DNA from: Candidatus Electrothrix aestuarii
GTDB taxonomy: Bacteria > Desulfobacterota > Desulfobulbia > Desulfobulbales > Desulfobulbaceae
NCBI GenBank assembly: GCA_032595685.2
Contig: CP159373.1
Location: 4,751,821-4,815,820, forward strand
Direction of reading: 5' to 3'
DNA: 64,000 bases
Position numbers and translations under genes: made by a program. The notes beneath the pieces are model-generated. The model was not told the origin of the DNA and made no database searches. It was given only the letters and a program-made list of their open reading frames with translations. Positions 46,552 to 57,005 of this stretch are shown in pieces; position 1 is the stretch's first letter, and the number at the start of each line of letters is the position of its first letter.

Positions 46552-47217
46552 TTAGAGGTACAGCCCTTCCTGGAGAATATATTCCCAGACCTGGCTATCC
46601 ACGTCTTGCGGCATTCTCCCTGTCTTCATCTTTGACCGTATCATAGTAGAGGAGATATCCTCTTGCAAATGATTCATGAGTAGAAGGATTTCCGCTCCGT
46701 CCGAGCGGCACCAGCGCTGGCAGTATATATCGCTCTCAAAAGAACCAGGCAAACGTTCAATAGCATGTTGCATATCTATCAGGGAGATACCTGGCCGTGA
46801 AATAACAATAAAATTGGTCAGACTGAGCAACTTCTGATATTGATACCACCGGTGCAGATCCAACAAGGAATCCGCTCCGATGATAAAATAACATTTCGGG
46901 TTAAGAAGTCGCTTCTTCAGCTCAGACAGGGTGTCAACGGTATAGGAGGGAAAGGGAAGCTCTGCTTCCAGCAAAGAAATGGTAAAACGATCATCTGCCT
47001 GTTCAGACCCGCTAAGGACTATTTCCAGCATAGCCACCCGATGCCAGAACGAGGCACCGGGTGCGGGCTTATGGGGAGGATCGGCCGTTGGAATAAAGAG
47101 CACCTCGTCCAGCCAGGCCTCTTCCGCAGCTTGACGGGCAATAGCCAGATGGCCCTTATGAACAGGATCAAAGGTCCCCCCGAACAGGCCAACCCTCTGC
47201 TCAAGCGTTTTCTCCAC
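46552..47217 (-). CDS. nadD: Nicotinate-nucleotide adenylyltransferase NadD
   Basis: The 221-residue protein has GLFGGTFDPVHKGHLAIA, the nucleotidyltransferase HxGH motif, and the ISSTMIR motif near the end. It makes deamido-NAD from nicotinate mononucleotide. It begins with GTG directly after the proA stop, so the two are cotranslated. Confidence 0.93.
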   Translation of the reverse strand: MEKTLEQRVGLFGGTFDPVHKGHLAIARQAAEEAWLDEVLFIPTADPPHKPAPGASFWHRVAMLEIVLSGSEQADDRFTISLLEAELPFPSYTVDTLSELKKRLLNPKCYFIIGADSLLDLHRWYQYQKLLSLTNFIVISRPGISLIDMQHAIERLPGSFESDIYCQRWCRSDGAEILLLMNHLQEDISSTMIRSKMKTGRMPQDVDSQVWEYILQEGLYL

Positions 47218-48483
47218 CTATTGCCTGACCTCACCTTCGCCGTAAACCACGAACTTCTTGGTGGTCAGCTCTTCCAGGCCCATTGGACCGTAGGCATGCA
47301 GCTTGGTGGTGGAAATACCGATCTCAGCGCCAAGGCCGAACTGCCCGCCGTCATTAAAGCGGCTGGAGGCATTAATCATCACGGCAGAGGCATCCACCTC
47401 CCGGAGGAAGCGCTGGCTGTTCGCATAGGACTCGGTCACGATGACCTCGGTATGCTGGGAGCCGTACTGCTCAATATAGGCTATGGCCCCATCCATATCA
47501 TCCACCACCTTAACCACCATTTTTAGCTCCAGGAACTCAGTCCCCCAGTCACTCTCAGTAGCGGATTTAATCTCTGGAACCAGGGCACAGCTCTGCTCGC
47601 AACCGAGTAACTCGACCCCTGCTCCCATCAGCTCCTTGGCTGCCGCAGGCAGGAAACGCTCCGCAATATCTTTATGCACCAGCATTCCTTCCAGGGCATT
47701 GCAGACTCCGGGACGCTGGGTCTTGCCGTTCATGGCGATACGGATACCGGTATCAATGTCGCCGCTCTCATCGATATAAAGATGGCAGACCCCCTTATAA
47801 TGCTTGAGCACCGGGATGCTGGAATTTTCAGTAACAAAGCGAATCAGGCCCTCCCCGCCCCTGGGGATGATTACGTCAACAAAGGCCTCCTGGGCCAGCA
47901 TGGCGTTCACCCCGTAACGATCTGTCACCGGGATAACCTGCACAGCCTCTTTAGGCACCTTATGGGCCTCCAGCACCTTTTGCAGCAGGCCAGCCAGGGC
48001 CAGATTAGAATGAATAGCCTCAGAGCCACCGCGCAACAGAACGCCGTTGCCTGCCTTCAGGCAGAGGGCAGCGGCATCAATGGTCACATTGGGCCGGGAC
48101 TCGTAGATCATACCCACAACTCCCAGGGGTACCCGCATTCGTCCAACCGTGATTCCACTGGGACGACGCTTCATATCATCCACCTCACCTACCGGATCAG
48201 GTAAGGCTGCGATTTCTTCCAGGCCCTGAATCATGGAGGCAATGACCTTATCACTGAGCTCCAGGCGATCAAGCATGGCCGGTGACAGGCCTTTTTCCCG
48301 GCCCGCAGCCAGGTCTTTTTCGTTTTCTGTGCGGATGAAGTCCCGCTCCGCTTTGAGCTGCTCTGCTGTGGCCAGCAGGATATCATTCTTTACCGCAGTG
48401 GACAAGGCAGCCAGTTTACGCGCAGCCTTACGCCCCTTTTCCGCCATCCCGGTGATGAGTTGATCTATTTCCTTATTATCCAT
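47218..48483 (-). CDS. proA: Gamma-glutamyl phosphate reductase ProA
   Basis: The start MDNKEIDQLITGMAEKGRKA is chosen over a 47-residue extension with no family similarity. The enzyme has VPLGVVGMIYESRPNVTIDA and the catalytic cysteine in QRPGVCNALEGML. It reduces glutamyl phosphate to the semialdehyde in proline synthesis. It is directly upstream of nadD. Confidence 0.93.
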   Translation of the reverse strand: MDNKEIDQLITGMAEKGRKAARKLAALSTAVKNDILLATAEQLKAERDFIRTENEKDLAAGREKGLSPAMLDRLELSDKVIASMIQGLEEIAALPDPVGEVDDMKRRPSGITVGRMRVPLGVVGMIYESRPNVTIDAAALCLKAGNGVLLRGGSEAIHSNLALAGLLQKVLEAHKVPKEAVQVIPVTDRYGVNAMLAQEAFVDVIIPRGGEGLIRFVTENSSIPVLKHYKGVCHLYIDESGDIDTGIRIAMNGKTQRPGVCNALEGMLVHKDIAERFLPAAAKELMGAGVELLGCEQSCALVPEIKSATESDWGTEFLELKMVVKVVDDMDGAIAYIEQYGSQHTEVIVTESYANSQRFLREVDASAVMINASSRFNDGGQFGLGAEIGISTTKLHAYGPMGLEELTTKKFVVYGEGEVRQ

Positions 48484-48675
48484 AATCATTCTTTTTTTGT
48501 TGAAGTGATTTGTATTTCCTTCCATACTCCTACAAATGGAAAGAGCAACAGTGTACTGCATTTCGCAAGCAAGAACAATACGCAAGGATAAGACGCAAGG
48601 ACAATGCAGCACACATGAACGCACTGTATCTCTACAGTGAGCAAATCAATGCATATCTTGGTAAGGAGAAGAGCT

Positions 48676-49029
48676 ATGGAACTGCCTTCAGAAGGATACC
48701 TTTTACGGATTATTATCGGTGAGGCGGCACGCTATGAGCATAAACATCTCTACGAGTGGATTATTATTAAGGCGCGGGAGCAAGGCATTGCCGGAGCAAC
48801 GGCGGTGCGGGGCATGATGGGCTATGGCGCAGGTTCCCGGATCAAAACCAGCTCCATTCTTTGCCTATCCGAGGATCTTCCTGTAGTCATAGAGATGATT
48901 GACAGCCAGCAAAAGCTGGAAGCATTTCTCGACATCCTTGATCCGATTATCCCCGAGGGTGTGGTGACAATGGAAAAGGTGCATGTTCGTCTGTATCGGC
49001 ATGATGACAACAAGCAGGGAGCAAGGTAG
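48676..49029 (+). CDS. DUF190 family protein
   Basis: The start at 48676 has AAGGAG 7 nt upstream. The 117-residue protein has YLLRIIIGEAARYEHKHLYE and GAGSRIKTSSILCLSEDLPV, the DUF190 pattern, a fold similar to PII-like signalling proteins. It is often adjacent to ion transport genes, but none is next to it here. It converges on the metalloprotease gene. Confidence 0.8.
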   Translation: MELPSEGYLLRIIIGEAARYEHKHLYEWIIIKAREQGIAGATAVRGMMGYGAGSRIKTSSILCLSEDLPVVIEMIDSQQKLEAFLDILDPIIPEGVVTMEKVHVRLYRHDDNKQGAR

Positions 49030-49032
49030 CTC

Positions 49033-49076
49033 AAAAGAACGAGAGAAACACCTCGCAGAGTGGATACTCCGAGGTG
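49033..49076 (-). terminator. Rho-independent terminator of the metalloprotease gene
   Basis: The stem CACCTCG (49049-49055) pairs with CGAGGTG (49070-49076), with a T-rich run on the minus strand (49033-49048). It lies 30 bp past the stop of the metalloprotease gene, in the convergent gap with the DUF190 gene. Confidence 0.75.
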
Positions 49077-49106
49077 CAACTCTCTTACTTCGTCTTCTTT
49101 TATGCC

Positions 49107-51857
49107 CTAAAAAAACGCCGGGTAAAAGAGAATCCAAGGGAAGCGCTCTTGTTCGCCGACTGTAACCTCTACGCCGGAAGAGCATTGATTACTGGCATTC
49201 GATTCATCACTTACCGTATCCACGCAGGCTCCGAACCAATACGTTCCCTCGTTTGTTGGTGCCGTAATCGAGGCGTTCTGCGCCGAGGTAGCTCCTGCCA
49301 GGAGTGAACTCACCAAATCCGTGGCAAATTGGCTATCACCGATGCTGATCGTTGCATCGTCTGACCGATAATAACGAAGAGTCGTACTATTTGCCGTTGC
49401 ATTCCCTTGATTTTTTACTGTCGCAGAGACAGTGAAACTCTGCCCTGGTGTTAACGTCGTATCACTCACAGCAGAGGAGGTAACAAGCAAATCCGGTTGG
49501 CTTGGCGTTGTCACAGCAACCTGTACCCCTCCAGAGCACTGATTGGTGGAGCTGGATTCATTGCTCACCGGATCCACACAGGCTCCTATCCAATAGGTTC
49601 CATCACTCGTTGGTGCTGTTACCGAGACGCTTTTTGTCGAAGTTATCCCCGCAGCAAGTGAGGCTACGCTCGCGGTGCTCAGCTGACTATCACTCGTCGT
49701 GATCGTTGCATCATTTGACCGGTAATAGCGCAAGGTGGAACTCGCTGCTGTTGCACTTCCCTGATTCTTCACCGTGGCAGTCGCAATAAAACTCTGGCCC
49801 GGCGTCAAGCTGTTGTCACTGACAGAAGGGGAAATAACAAGCAAGTCCGGCTTCGCAGCAAGGACAGAGACCTCTACACTTGCGGAACATTGATTGCTTG
49901 TATCCGATTCCCCGGCAACAGTAGCGGCACAGGCACCAAACCAATAGGTTCCCTCTAAAGAAGGGGCTGCAATGGTAATATTTTGCGGAGAAACTCCACC
50001 GGCAGTCAACAATGGAATGCTATCATTGCCTATTGCCATGTCAGTTACTGTGATTGTTGCATCGCTTGAGCGGTAATAGAACAGGGCTGTGGCATTGGCT
50101 GTCCCAGCCCCCTGGTTTTTCACCGTCGCAGAGAGTGTAAAGGACTGGCCAGGGGTCAGGGTGTTATTACTGACAGCAGGAGAGATAACAAGCAAATCAG
50201 GACTGGTACTGGTACTACTGTTAACAGATATTCTGTACTTACCGCCGTTACCGTATTCACCAAACCCAGTAAACCAGCTCGTGTTTGGAGAGACTGCATC
50301 AATAGTTAGATAATAGGTCCCGGAAAGCAGCGTCCCATCATAGGTAAAGATATTCGTCTCTGGAGATAAGGGAGAATGATCATGAGAAGCAATACTGGCG
50401 ATAACAGTCCCGGCCGCATTCTTCAGGGTAACATTCATAGCAAGATTAGCCGCACGATCCTCCCCCTCATCCCCTAAAAGGGGCTTCACCTGAATTGAGG
50501 TAGCACCTGAGGCGGCAAAGGAATACACATCAACATCGGAAAAGAGACCATTCGGTGTGATCTGGCCTTCCCTATCGATGACAGGTAAGGTCAATGCCGT
50601 GGCAGAGGTTGTGGCATTACCTGCATCATCTGCACGCATACCTAAGACTCCCTTAATGATATCCAAATCCTTTTCCTTATTATTGGCCCCGATATATTCT
50701 CCTTGATCCCATTGCACATAAGGTTGATCATACGGAGCCCCCATAATTGGCCCCCAAATCCCATGCCCTTCATAATATTCCACAAGCAAAGTGCCATCAT
50801 GGGAAAGCCCCATCTGATGCCCGGATTCATGGGATATGGTTATGCCGAGAGCCCCTGCACTGGTATTCCAGACCCAGCCGGTTCGGTAATAGTCATTTGC
50901 GGTTCCAAAAGCGCCAAGATAGGCTATCCCACCCGCACCAGGAAGAAAGTCATCTGTGGTTGTAGCGATAATCTGGACACGATTTGCAGCGGATGTCGCA
51001 AGGTAGACCGCAGCACTGGTGGTTACATTAATATTAAAGGCGGCATAGTCTTCTGAGGTTTCCTCCCAGGCTAACCACATATTGTATCGATCAGTTGCTG
51101 AAAATGAGCTGGTATCAATGTCAGAACTGTACGGGGTATACGCGATATCCTTTCCACTGTTATACTCATCATTCCAAACAGTTCCTGAAAGCACTCCTCC
51201 CCAGAAATTAATATACAGAGTTTTAGAGGCCCCAGGCCGACTCTCCAGGTTTTGCAGGGTGGACAAATCAGGGGTTAACGCTGCGACATCCAACATTGCC
51301 ATAGAACTGGCTGGAACATGAGCAGTAAGAGAGGCATTTTTCTGCATAGGGAAGTCTACGCAGAAATATTTATTCTTATCAGTCTCTACCAGTACTCCGC
51401 TGCCACCTTCATCTAAAGATGCCTGATAGATCTTTTGAGCGTCATTATCAAAAAGGATCATGCCTGTGACGGAACCATTTTGTTCAATCATTCGCAGCGC
51501 ACCGCCGTTATTGGCAATGGTGACAACAGTCACAGACTCAGCCTCTCGTTCGAGCTCAGAAGGCCCTTTCCCCTTCAAGGTTTTGCTCACGGTTCCAGCC
51601 ACCAGTTCACCTGTAGGCAAAGGAATCAAAACCTCATCCAGGGCGGCAATCTGCGCAGGGGAAGAAAGAGCGAGTTGTATAGGTACAGCGCTGCCTCCTG
51701 ATGCCAGACTTTCCTGTAACGCCTCTGCCTGGACATTTGTCTGGGCATTTGTCTGGACATCTGTCATTGAATAAATAAGCTCTGCGGAAAAGACCGTTGT
51801 CGGCAGGGTTACCCCAAGAAACAAAAGAAATATCTTAAAGATCTTATTCATTTTCAT
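49107..51857 (-). CDS. Secreted zinc metalloprotease with three CARDB-type repeats
   Basis: The 916-residue protein has a signal peptide (about 1-24, ending VFSA), a catalytic domain with HESGHQMGLSHDG (HExxHxxGxxH zinc motif), a beta-sandwich near 440-560, and three repeats of about 105 residues starting PDLLVISPAVS, PDLLVISPSVS and PDLLVTSSAVS. The repeats have the CARDB pattern (TPGQSFTLSATVKNQG). It is an exported protease that may act on surface or matrix proteins. It ends abruptly after the third repeat without a sorting or anchor motif. A terminator follows. Confidence 0.85.
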   Translation of the reverse strand: MKMNKIFKIFLLFLGVTLPTTVFSAELIYSMTDVQTNAQTNVQAEALQESLASGGSAVPIQLALSSPAQIAALDEVLIPLPTGELVAGTVSKTLKGKGPSELEREAESVTVVTIANNGGALRMIEQNGSVTGMILFDNDAQKIYQASLDEGGSGVLVETDKNKYFCVDFPMQKNASLTAHVPASSMAMLDVAALTPDLSTLQNLESRPGASKTLYINFWGGVLSGTVWNDEYNSGKDIAYTPYSSDIDTSSFSATDRYNMWLAWEETSEDYAAFNINVTTSAAVYLATSAANRVQIIATTTDDFLPGAGGIAYLGAFGTANDYYRTGWVWNTSAGALGITISHESGHQMGLSHDGTLLVEYYEGHGIWGPIMGAPYDQPYVQWDQGEYIGANNKEKDLDIIKGVLGMRADDAGNATTSATALTLPVIDREGQITPNGLFSDVDVYSFAASGATSIQVKPLLGDEGEDRAANLAMNVTLKNAAGTVIASIASHDHSPLSPETNIFTYDGTLLSGTYYLTIDAVSPNTSWFTGFGEYGNGGKYRISVNSSTSTSPDLLVISPAVSNNTLTPGQSFTLSATVKNQGAGTANATALFYYRSSDATITVTDMAIGNDSIPLLTAGGVSPQNITIAAPSLEGTYWFGACAATVAGESDTSNQCSASVEVSVLAAKPDLLVISPSVSDNSLTPGQSFIATATVKNQGSATAASSTLRYYRSNDATITTSDSQLSTASVASLAAGITSTKSVSVTAPTSDGTYWIGACVDPVSNESSSTNQCSGGVQVAVTTPSQPDLLVTSSAVSDTTLTPGQSFTVSATVKNQGNATANSTTLRYYRSDDATISIGDSQFATDLVSSLLAGATSAQNASITAPTNEGTYWFGACVDTVSDESNASNQCSSGVEVTVGEQERFPWILFYPAFF

Positions 51858-51874
51858 TCTGTTGATAAAACCAA

Positions 51875-52369
51875 CTAAAACAACTTCTCCAAAATCACAA
51901 TACCATCAGGGGTAAAGGGCTCAGATCGGCTCAATTCAAGGGCAGCACGGGGGAGCATAAAGCGTCCGTACTCCACCTCTTCCTCTTGCAGGGTAAAAGG
52001 ACCTTCGTGGGTACAGGTGAAAATACGCCCCCAGACCCGATTTTCCTGATCCTCATAGTACTGATCAAAGAGAAAATCCATCTTGACCGCCCCTACTCCC
52101 AGTTCCTCAGCAAGCTCCCGCTCTGCGGATTGCTCATAGCTCTCGCCGCTCTGAACCACCCCGCCTGCTGCCACATCCCAATAACCGGGATAGACATCCT
52201 TAGTCATGGTCCGTTTCTGGATAAAGAGCTCACCAGCCGCATTAAAGACCAGGATATAACTTGCCCGGTGAATAAGGCGTTGTTCACGCATCAGGCGTCG
52301 GGGCAATTCCCCCAGCTCCCTGTTGTGCTCATCCACAATCTGGACAATCTCCTCGCCTGGCGTGTACAT
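51875..52369 (-). CDS. Nudix hydrolase (IPP isomerase-like/YfcD group)
   Basis: The 164-residue protein has EIVQIVDEHNRELGELPR at the start and a complete Nudix box (from GVVQSGESYEQ to REL and EELGV). It hydrolyses a nucleoside diphosphate or related substrate. Its ATG overlaps the stop of rlmKL by one base (TAATG), so the two are coupled. Confidence 0.88.
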   Translation of the reverse strand: MYTPGEEIVQIVDEHNRELGELPRRLMREQRLIHRASYILVFNAAGELFIQKRTMTKDVYPGYWDVAAGGVVQSGESYEQSAERELAEELGVGAVKMDFLFDQYYEDQENRVWGRIFTCTHEGPFTLQEEEVEYGRFMLPRAALELSRSEPFTPDGIVILEKLF

Positions 52370-54627
52370 TAAGCGTCCTCGTCGTTGTAATTATGATGCA
52401 TGAAGTGCCAGCAACGATGAATAGTACCTTTTCCTTGAAAATCTTCCGGCAAGGTCTGCTCGGTGATTTCCTGGACAACAAATTCTTCCTCCAAGCTCTT
52501 ATCCAGCTGGAATTTTCTGAAATTGGTGGAAAAGATCAGTACCCCGTCCCGACTCAAGCGATTCATAGCCAGCCTGAGCAGCTCCGGGTGATCCTGTTGT
52601 ACATCAAAAACTATTTTCTTGTGCCGGGAATTGGAAAAGGTAGGCGGATCCACAAAGATCACGGCGTAGCGATCTCGACAGGAACGGAGCCATTGCAAAC
52701 AATCTGCCTCAGAGAATTGATGAGGAAGCCCACCAAAGCCGTTCAGGGCCAGATTTGCCTGGGCCCGGATAAGATATTTCTCCGAAAGATCCACAGTCCG
52801 GGTGGAAACCGCCCCACCCTGGGCTGCGTAGACTGTTGCCGATCCTGTGTAGGCAAAGAGATTGAGAAAGGTCTTACCCTCAGCAAGTTGCCCCAGCATG
52901 GCCCTGGTCTTCCGATGATCAAGAAAAAGGCCGGTGTCCAGGTAATCAGTAAAATTAACCAGGAAACGGCAGCCACCTTCATGCACCTCGTACAGCTTGC
53001 CTTGTTTTCCTTTCTTACCTGCTGTTCCAGGACGCTTCTGGTACTGCTCCTTTCCCTTCTGCTTTTTCCGTTTCTTAATAAAGAGCTGGGAATGGGGCAC
53101 TGCGAGCAGATGTCGAATCACCTGAAGGGCTTCATTAAAGCGCTCTTCCGCCTTTTCCTGGGGTACCGTTGCTGGCGGCTCATATTCCTGCACATGAACC
53201 CATTGTTCATAGATATCAACAGCTACATTGTACTCAGGTATATCAGCATCATAGATTCGAAAACAGGTAATATCCTGCTCCTCTGCCCAGGGGAAAAGTC
53301 GACGGCAGTTTTTATGCAGCCGATGGGCAAAATCCTGTGCAGGTAAATCCGGGTCATTCTCCTGCAACGAGAGACGCAGACCTTGCTCATCTGTCTCGGC
53401 AGAAGCCTCGACAGAAGGAACTGCTTCAGCTGTGAGCAGGCGACATTTCAGAGGGCCGTTAAACAGACGATAACGGCCCTGCCAGCTGATCCCCAGCATA
53501 TCGGCAAGATCAGGATTCGCGGTAAAAAAGCCCAACTGCCAACCGGAAAAATACTGACAAAAGGTGCGTCCCAGGGCACGATAGAGGTATTTCGCTGCCT
53601 CTTTTTCGGACAAACGTTCCCCATAGGGAGGATTAGTCAGCAGGAGCCCATGAGCAACAGGAGGGTGCAAGCGGGCCAGTTGCCGCTGTTTGATGACAAT
53701 TCGGTCAGTAAGGCCAGCATTGGTGATGTTTTTTCGGGCAATAGCCACAACCTGTGGATCCGCATCATAGCCGATAATCGTCGGCCAGGCAGACTCTGCA
53801 TGCTGATCGTCCCGCTGTACCGCCTCATCAACCAAGGTCTGCCACATCTTTTCATTATGGCCCAACCAGTGTTGGAACCCGAAATTTTCCCGCAACAGCC
53901 CCGGAGCGGAATCACCGACAATCAGAGCCGCCTCTATAAGCAGGGTTCCTGAACCGCACATGGGATCCAGGAGGCAGAAATCAGCTGGCATCCCTACGCG
54001 CACGCCAGCAAGATGGGCAATCGCTGCGGCCAGAGTCTCTTTTAAAGGCGCCTCGCCCGCCCCACTGCGGTAACCACGCCGATGCAGGCTATCCCCAGAC
54101 AAATCCAGGGAGAGCGCCGCCGCAGTTCCGTCCACATGCAGATTAAGCCGTAGATCCGGGCTACGGATATCCACATCCGGTCGTTTTCCGGTCCGGCGCC
54201 GGAACTGATCCACCACAGCATCCTTAATCTTCAGGGAAGCATAATGGCTATGATTCAGTTCGGAATTCACCAAGGTACAATAGACAGCAAAGCGAGTATC
54301 AGCGTTAAAATGCTTGCTCCAGTCAATCTTGCCAGCCTCTGTATAGAGATCTTCCGGGGTTGCGGCCTCAAATTGTTTCAGGCGAAGAAGTATACGTGAA
54401 CTGAACCTGGACCAGAGGCAGGCAAGGTAGGCGGTTTTTAAAGAGCTGGTTTGCCAGGTAACAGCTCCAGGGGAAACAACCGGATCTTTACCGCCCAATG
54501 AAGCAATTTCTTCCTGGACCAGCTCCTCAAGACCTGATGCACAAGTGGCAACAAAATAAAAGGGTTCTTTGGTACTACGCCGTCTTTTGGATCGCACAGA
54601 GCGACCAGAATTTTGATATGGGCACAT
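52369..54627 (-). CDS. rlmKL: Bifunctional 23S rRNA methyltransferase RlmKL
   Basis: The start at 54627 gives about 752 residues; the longer reading adds 19 unsupported residues. The N-terminal THUMP-like region (FVATCASGLEELVQEEI) is followed by the RlmL methyltransferase (LDPMCGSGTLLIEAALI and TNPPYGERLSE) and the C-terminal RlmK domain (FLNLFAYTGSATVYAA and VDPPTFSNSR). It methylates 23S rRNA at G2445 and G2069. The stop overlaps the Nudix gene start. Confidence 0.92.
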   Translation of the reverse strand: MCPYQNSGRSVRSKRRRSTKEPFYFVATCASGLEELVQEEIASLGGKDPVVSPGAVTWQTSSLKTAYLACLWSRFSSRILLRLKQFEAATPEDLYTEAGKIDWSKHFNADTRFAVYCTLVNSELNHSHYASLKIKDAVVDQFRRRTGKRPDVDIRSPDLRLNLHVDGTAAALSLDLSGDSLHRRGYRSGAGEAPLKETLAAAIAHLAGVRVGMPADFCLLDPMCGSGTLLIEAALIVGDSAPGLLRENFGFQHWLGHNEKMWQTLVDEAVQRDDQHAESAWPTIIGYDADPQVVAIARKNITNAGLTDRIVIKQRQLARLHPPVAHGLLLTNPPYGERLSEKEAAKYLYRALGRTFCQYFSGWQLGFFTANPDLADMLGISWQGRYRLFNGPLKCRLLTAEAVPSVEASAETDEQGLRLSLQENDPDLPAQDFAHRLHKNCRRLFPWAEEQDITCFRIYDADIPEYNVAVDIYEQWVHVQEYEPPATVPQEKAEERFNEALQVIRHLLAVPHSQLFIKKRKKQKGKEQYQKRPGTAGKKGKQGKLYEVHEGGCRFLVNFTDYLDTGLFLDHRKTRAMLGQLAEGKTFLNLFAYTGSATVYAAQGGAVSTRTVDLSEKYLIRAQANLALNGFGGLPHQFSEADCLQWLRSCRDRYAVIFVDPPTFSNSRHKKIVFDVQQDHPELLRLAMNRLSRDGVLIFSTNFRKFQLDKSLEEEFVVQEITEQTLPEDFQGKGTIHRCWHFMHHNYNDEDA

Positions 54628-54878
54628 AAAATAACTATAAAGACCTTTCAACTGAGTAATAAAAACCAAGACATCTAAAAACAAGAATAGAGCCCGGCAT
54701 TTTTTTGAATAGAAGTTTTGAACAATATAGCCGTTTCAGTTTGAATCGCTATCTGTTTTCTACAAAACAAGGCTCTCTCTCCGTATCTCGTCAATACGAT
54801 GTTCATCTGCTGAACGATAAACCCTCCGAGCGCACCCGTTGAAACATCTCAATATTAAATTCATCTACTCGTTGTTTT

Positions 54879-57005
54879 TTAATCCGTTTCTTCAGTGTCT
54901 ACAAGTTGCAATGTATTGTCAGTCTTCAGGTCCGATTTATCCTCCTGCTCCCTGACCAACGGCCACAACACATTGCCGATAGACATAAAGCAGCTCAGGT
55001 AAAAAATACCCATTGCTGCGGCAATGCCGAAATGGAATAGCCAGACTCCGCTGATAATGGAGATTCCCGGAGCAATACTGATGACCAGATTCCGTTGCAT
55101 GGTCTCCTCAAAGTCATCTGCCGCTTCAAAAAGCGAGGGCAGATTGTTCAGAGTGCCGTCCATCAAAATCACCTGGGCCGTGTCCGTGGCCGCAGTGGAT
55201 GCGCCTTTCAGCGAAACCGAGACCTGCGCCGTTTTCAGGGCCACAGCGTCGTTGATCCCGTCGCCGATAAAGCAGACAAAACGGCCTTCTTCTTTCAATT
55301 GTTTCACGTAATCGGCCTTGTTCTCCGGCAGAACTTCTGCGAAATACTCTTCAATGCCGAGCTGCGCCGCCATAGCCTTGGTCGGAGCTTCATGATCGCC
55401 GGACAGGATGCAGCAACGAATGTTCCGTTCTTTCAGGAATTCGATCACCTCGGCGGCCTCGGGACGCACGGTCGGTTCCAGCTCCAGAACCCCGGCGGCC
55501 TGACCGTCGATGCCCACATAGATCAGGGAATGGCCTTCTGCTTCAGCCCGCTCACGAAGCGGGAAAGCGGTTACAGGCAGCTGGATTCCTTCACGCTCCA
55601 GAAAACGGGCACTGCCGACCTGAATCATCCGGCCTTCCGTTCGCACTCTGATGCCGTAGCCCACCTCATAGTCGGCATTTTCCGGATTCGGCAGAATGAT
55701 CTGTTCCACCTCAGCCTTGGCGACCACAGCCCGGGCCACCGGATGGGGCTGGCGATACTCGGCTGCGGCCGCATAACGCAGCACGGCTTTTTCATCAAAA
55801 CCGTTCAGGGCGTGAACCGCCCCGACAGTCGGCTGATCAAGGGTCAGGGTGCCGGTCTTGTCGAAGACCACCGTGTCCACGTCCCGGAGTGATTCCAGCA
55901 CCCTGCCGTCTTTGATCAGAACAGAACGGCGGGAAAGCAGCTGCAGATAACTGAGCACGGTGAGCGAGCCAGCAGGCGCCATGATTCCGCCCAGGTTGGA
56001 CCACATCACGGCCAGGGCCGCATTCGCGCCCAGCAGGTACATGGTGGCTGCGGCCACGCCCAGATTGAGCGGCAGCAGGCGGTCGGATATCTTTCTGCCC
56101 CGACTGATCATGGTGTCCTTGTAGTTCTGCGTCTGATTGAGGATACCGCCGATCTGCGAGGCCATGGTGGCAGAGCCTGCGCCGGTCACCTCAACTTCCA
56201 GCCGACCGGACAGGAGCAGGGTGGAGGCGAAGACCGTATCTCCGACAGACTTTTCCGCAGGTCGGCTTTCGCCAGTGAGCAGATGCTGGTCCGCCTGACC
56301 TTCCCCGTGCCGGATCCGACCGTCCGCCGGAATGACTTCACCGGCATTGACGACCAGGATATCTCCCTTTTCAAGGCTGTGAAAGTCCACCTGGATTTCC
56401 ACCCCGTCTCTGAGCAGCCAGACCTGTTCCGGATGACCGCTGAATACGCTGATCAGCTGGTGCTGCGACTCCTCCTCGACCCGGTTGACGATTCCCGCGA
56501 AGAAATTTCCCATCACCCCGCCAAAGGCCGCCAGGGCCAGATGGCCGGTTCCGATCATGGCCAGGTCCACGCATATCCAGATCAGATAGACGCTGAAATA
56601 ATGCCCTCGCTTAAAATCCTTGCGGATCAGGGTAAAGGTCTCTCTGGACAGATAGAGCACAGCCAGAATTCCGGCTCCGGTCAGTGCCGGGACCCAGCCA
56701 CTCAACACGGCCAGACCGAAGGCACCCACGGACAGCCGCATCTCCTGACGGGTTTTCTGTTTCTGCTTTTCCAGCTCTTTGCGCTGTTCAGGATCAATGT
56801 CCATCTGCAGCTCCTGACGTTCTTCGTCTTTCAGGGCGCGGCGGATGTCCCGGACCAGCTGCTTAGGACGGATGGGGTGGAGCGGTTTCCCGTTCCTTTT
56901 TCCCGCAGCCCGTTGTTTCCGTCGCTTTGATGAATTTTTCGGCAGCGGGCTTATCTTATTCCAGACAGCCGCACCGGTGCCGAGGATCAGCATTTCAAGG
57001 ATCAT
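54879..57005 (-). CDS. P1B-like P-type ATPase lacking the CPC motif
   Basis: The 708-residue protein has TGES (244-247), DKTGT (382-386), the P1B-type HP dipeptide (QPHPVA, near 421), SGDHEAPT and GDGINDAVAL (581-590). It also has hydrophobic segments in the P1B positions, a charged N-terminus and no HMA metal domain. The membrane motif that should read CPC is APA (343-345, IMAPAGSLT), so the usual metal ligands are missing. Its ATG overlaps the NRPS stop by one base, tying it to the NRPS. It may move a different ion or another substrate. Confidence 0.83.
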   Translation of the reverse strand: MILEMLILGTGAAVWNKISPLPKNSSKRRKQRAAGKRNGKPLHPIRPKQLVRDIRRALKDEERQELQMDIDPEQRKELEKQKQKTRQEMRLSVGAFGLAVLSGWVPALTGAGILAVLYLSRETFTLIRKDFKRGHYFSVYLIWICVDLAMIGTGHLALAAFGGVMGNFFAGIVNRVEEESQHQLISVFSGHPEQVWLLRDGVEIQVDFHSLEKGDILVVNAGEVIPADGRIRHGEGQADQHLLTGESRPAEKSVGDTVFASTLLLSGRLEVEVTGAGSATMASQIGGILNQTQNYKDTMISRGRKISDRLLPLNLGVAAATMYLLGANAALAVMWSNLGGIMAPAGSLTVLSYLQLLSRRSVLIKDGRVLESLRDVDTVVFDKTGTLTLDQPTVGAVHALNGFDEKAVLRYAAAAEYRQPHPVARAVVAKAEVEQIILPNPENADYEVGYGIRVRTEGRMIQVGSARFLEREGIQLPVTAFPLRERAEAEGHSLIYVGIDGQAAGVLELEPTVRPEAAEVIEFLKERNIRCCILSGDHEAPTKAMAAQLGIEEYFAEVLPENKADYVKQLKEEGRFVCFIGDGINDAVALKTAQVSVSLKGASTAATDTAQVILMDGTLNNLPSLFEAADDFEETMQRNLVISIAPGISIISGVWLFHFGIAAAMGIFYLSCFMSIGNVLWPLVREQEDKSDLKTDNTLQLVDTEETD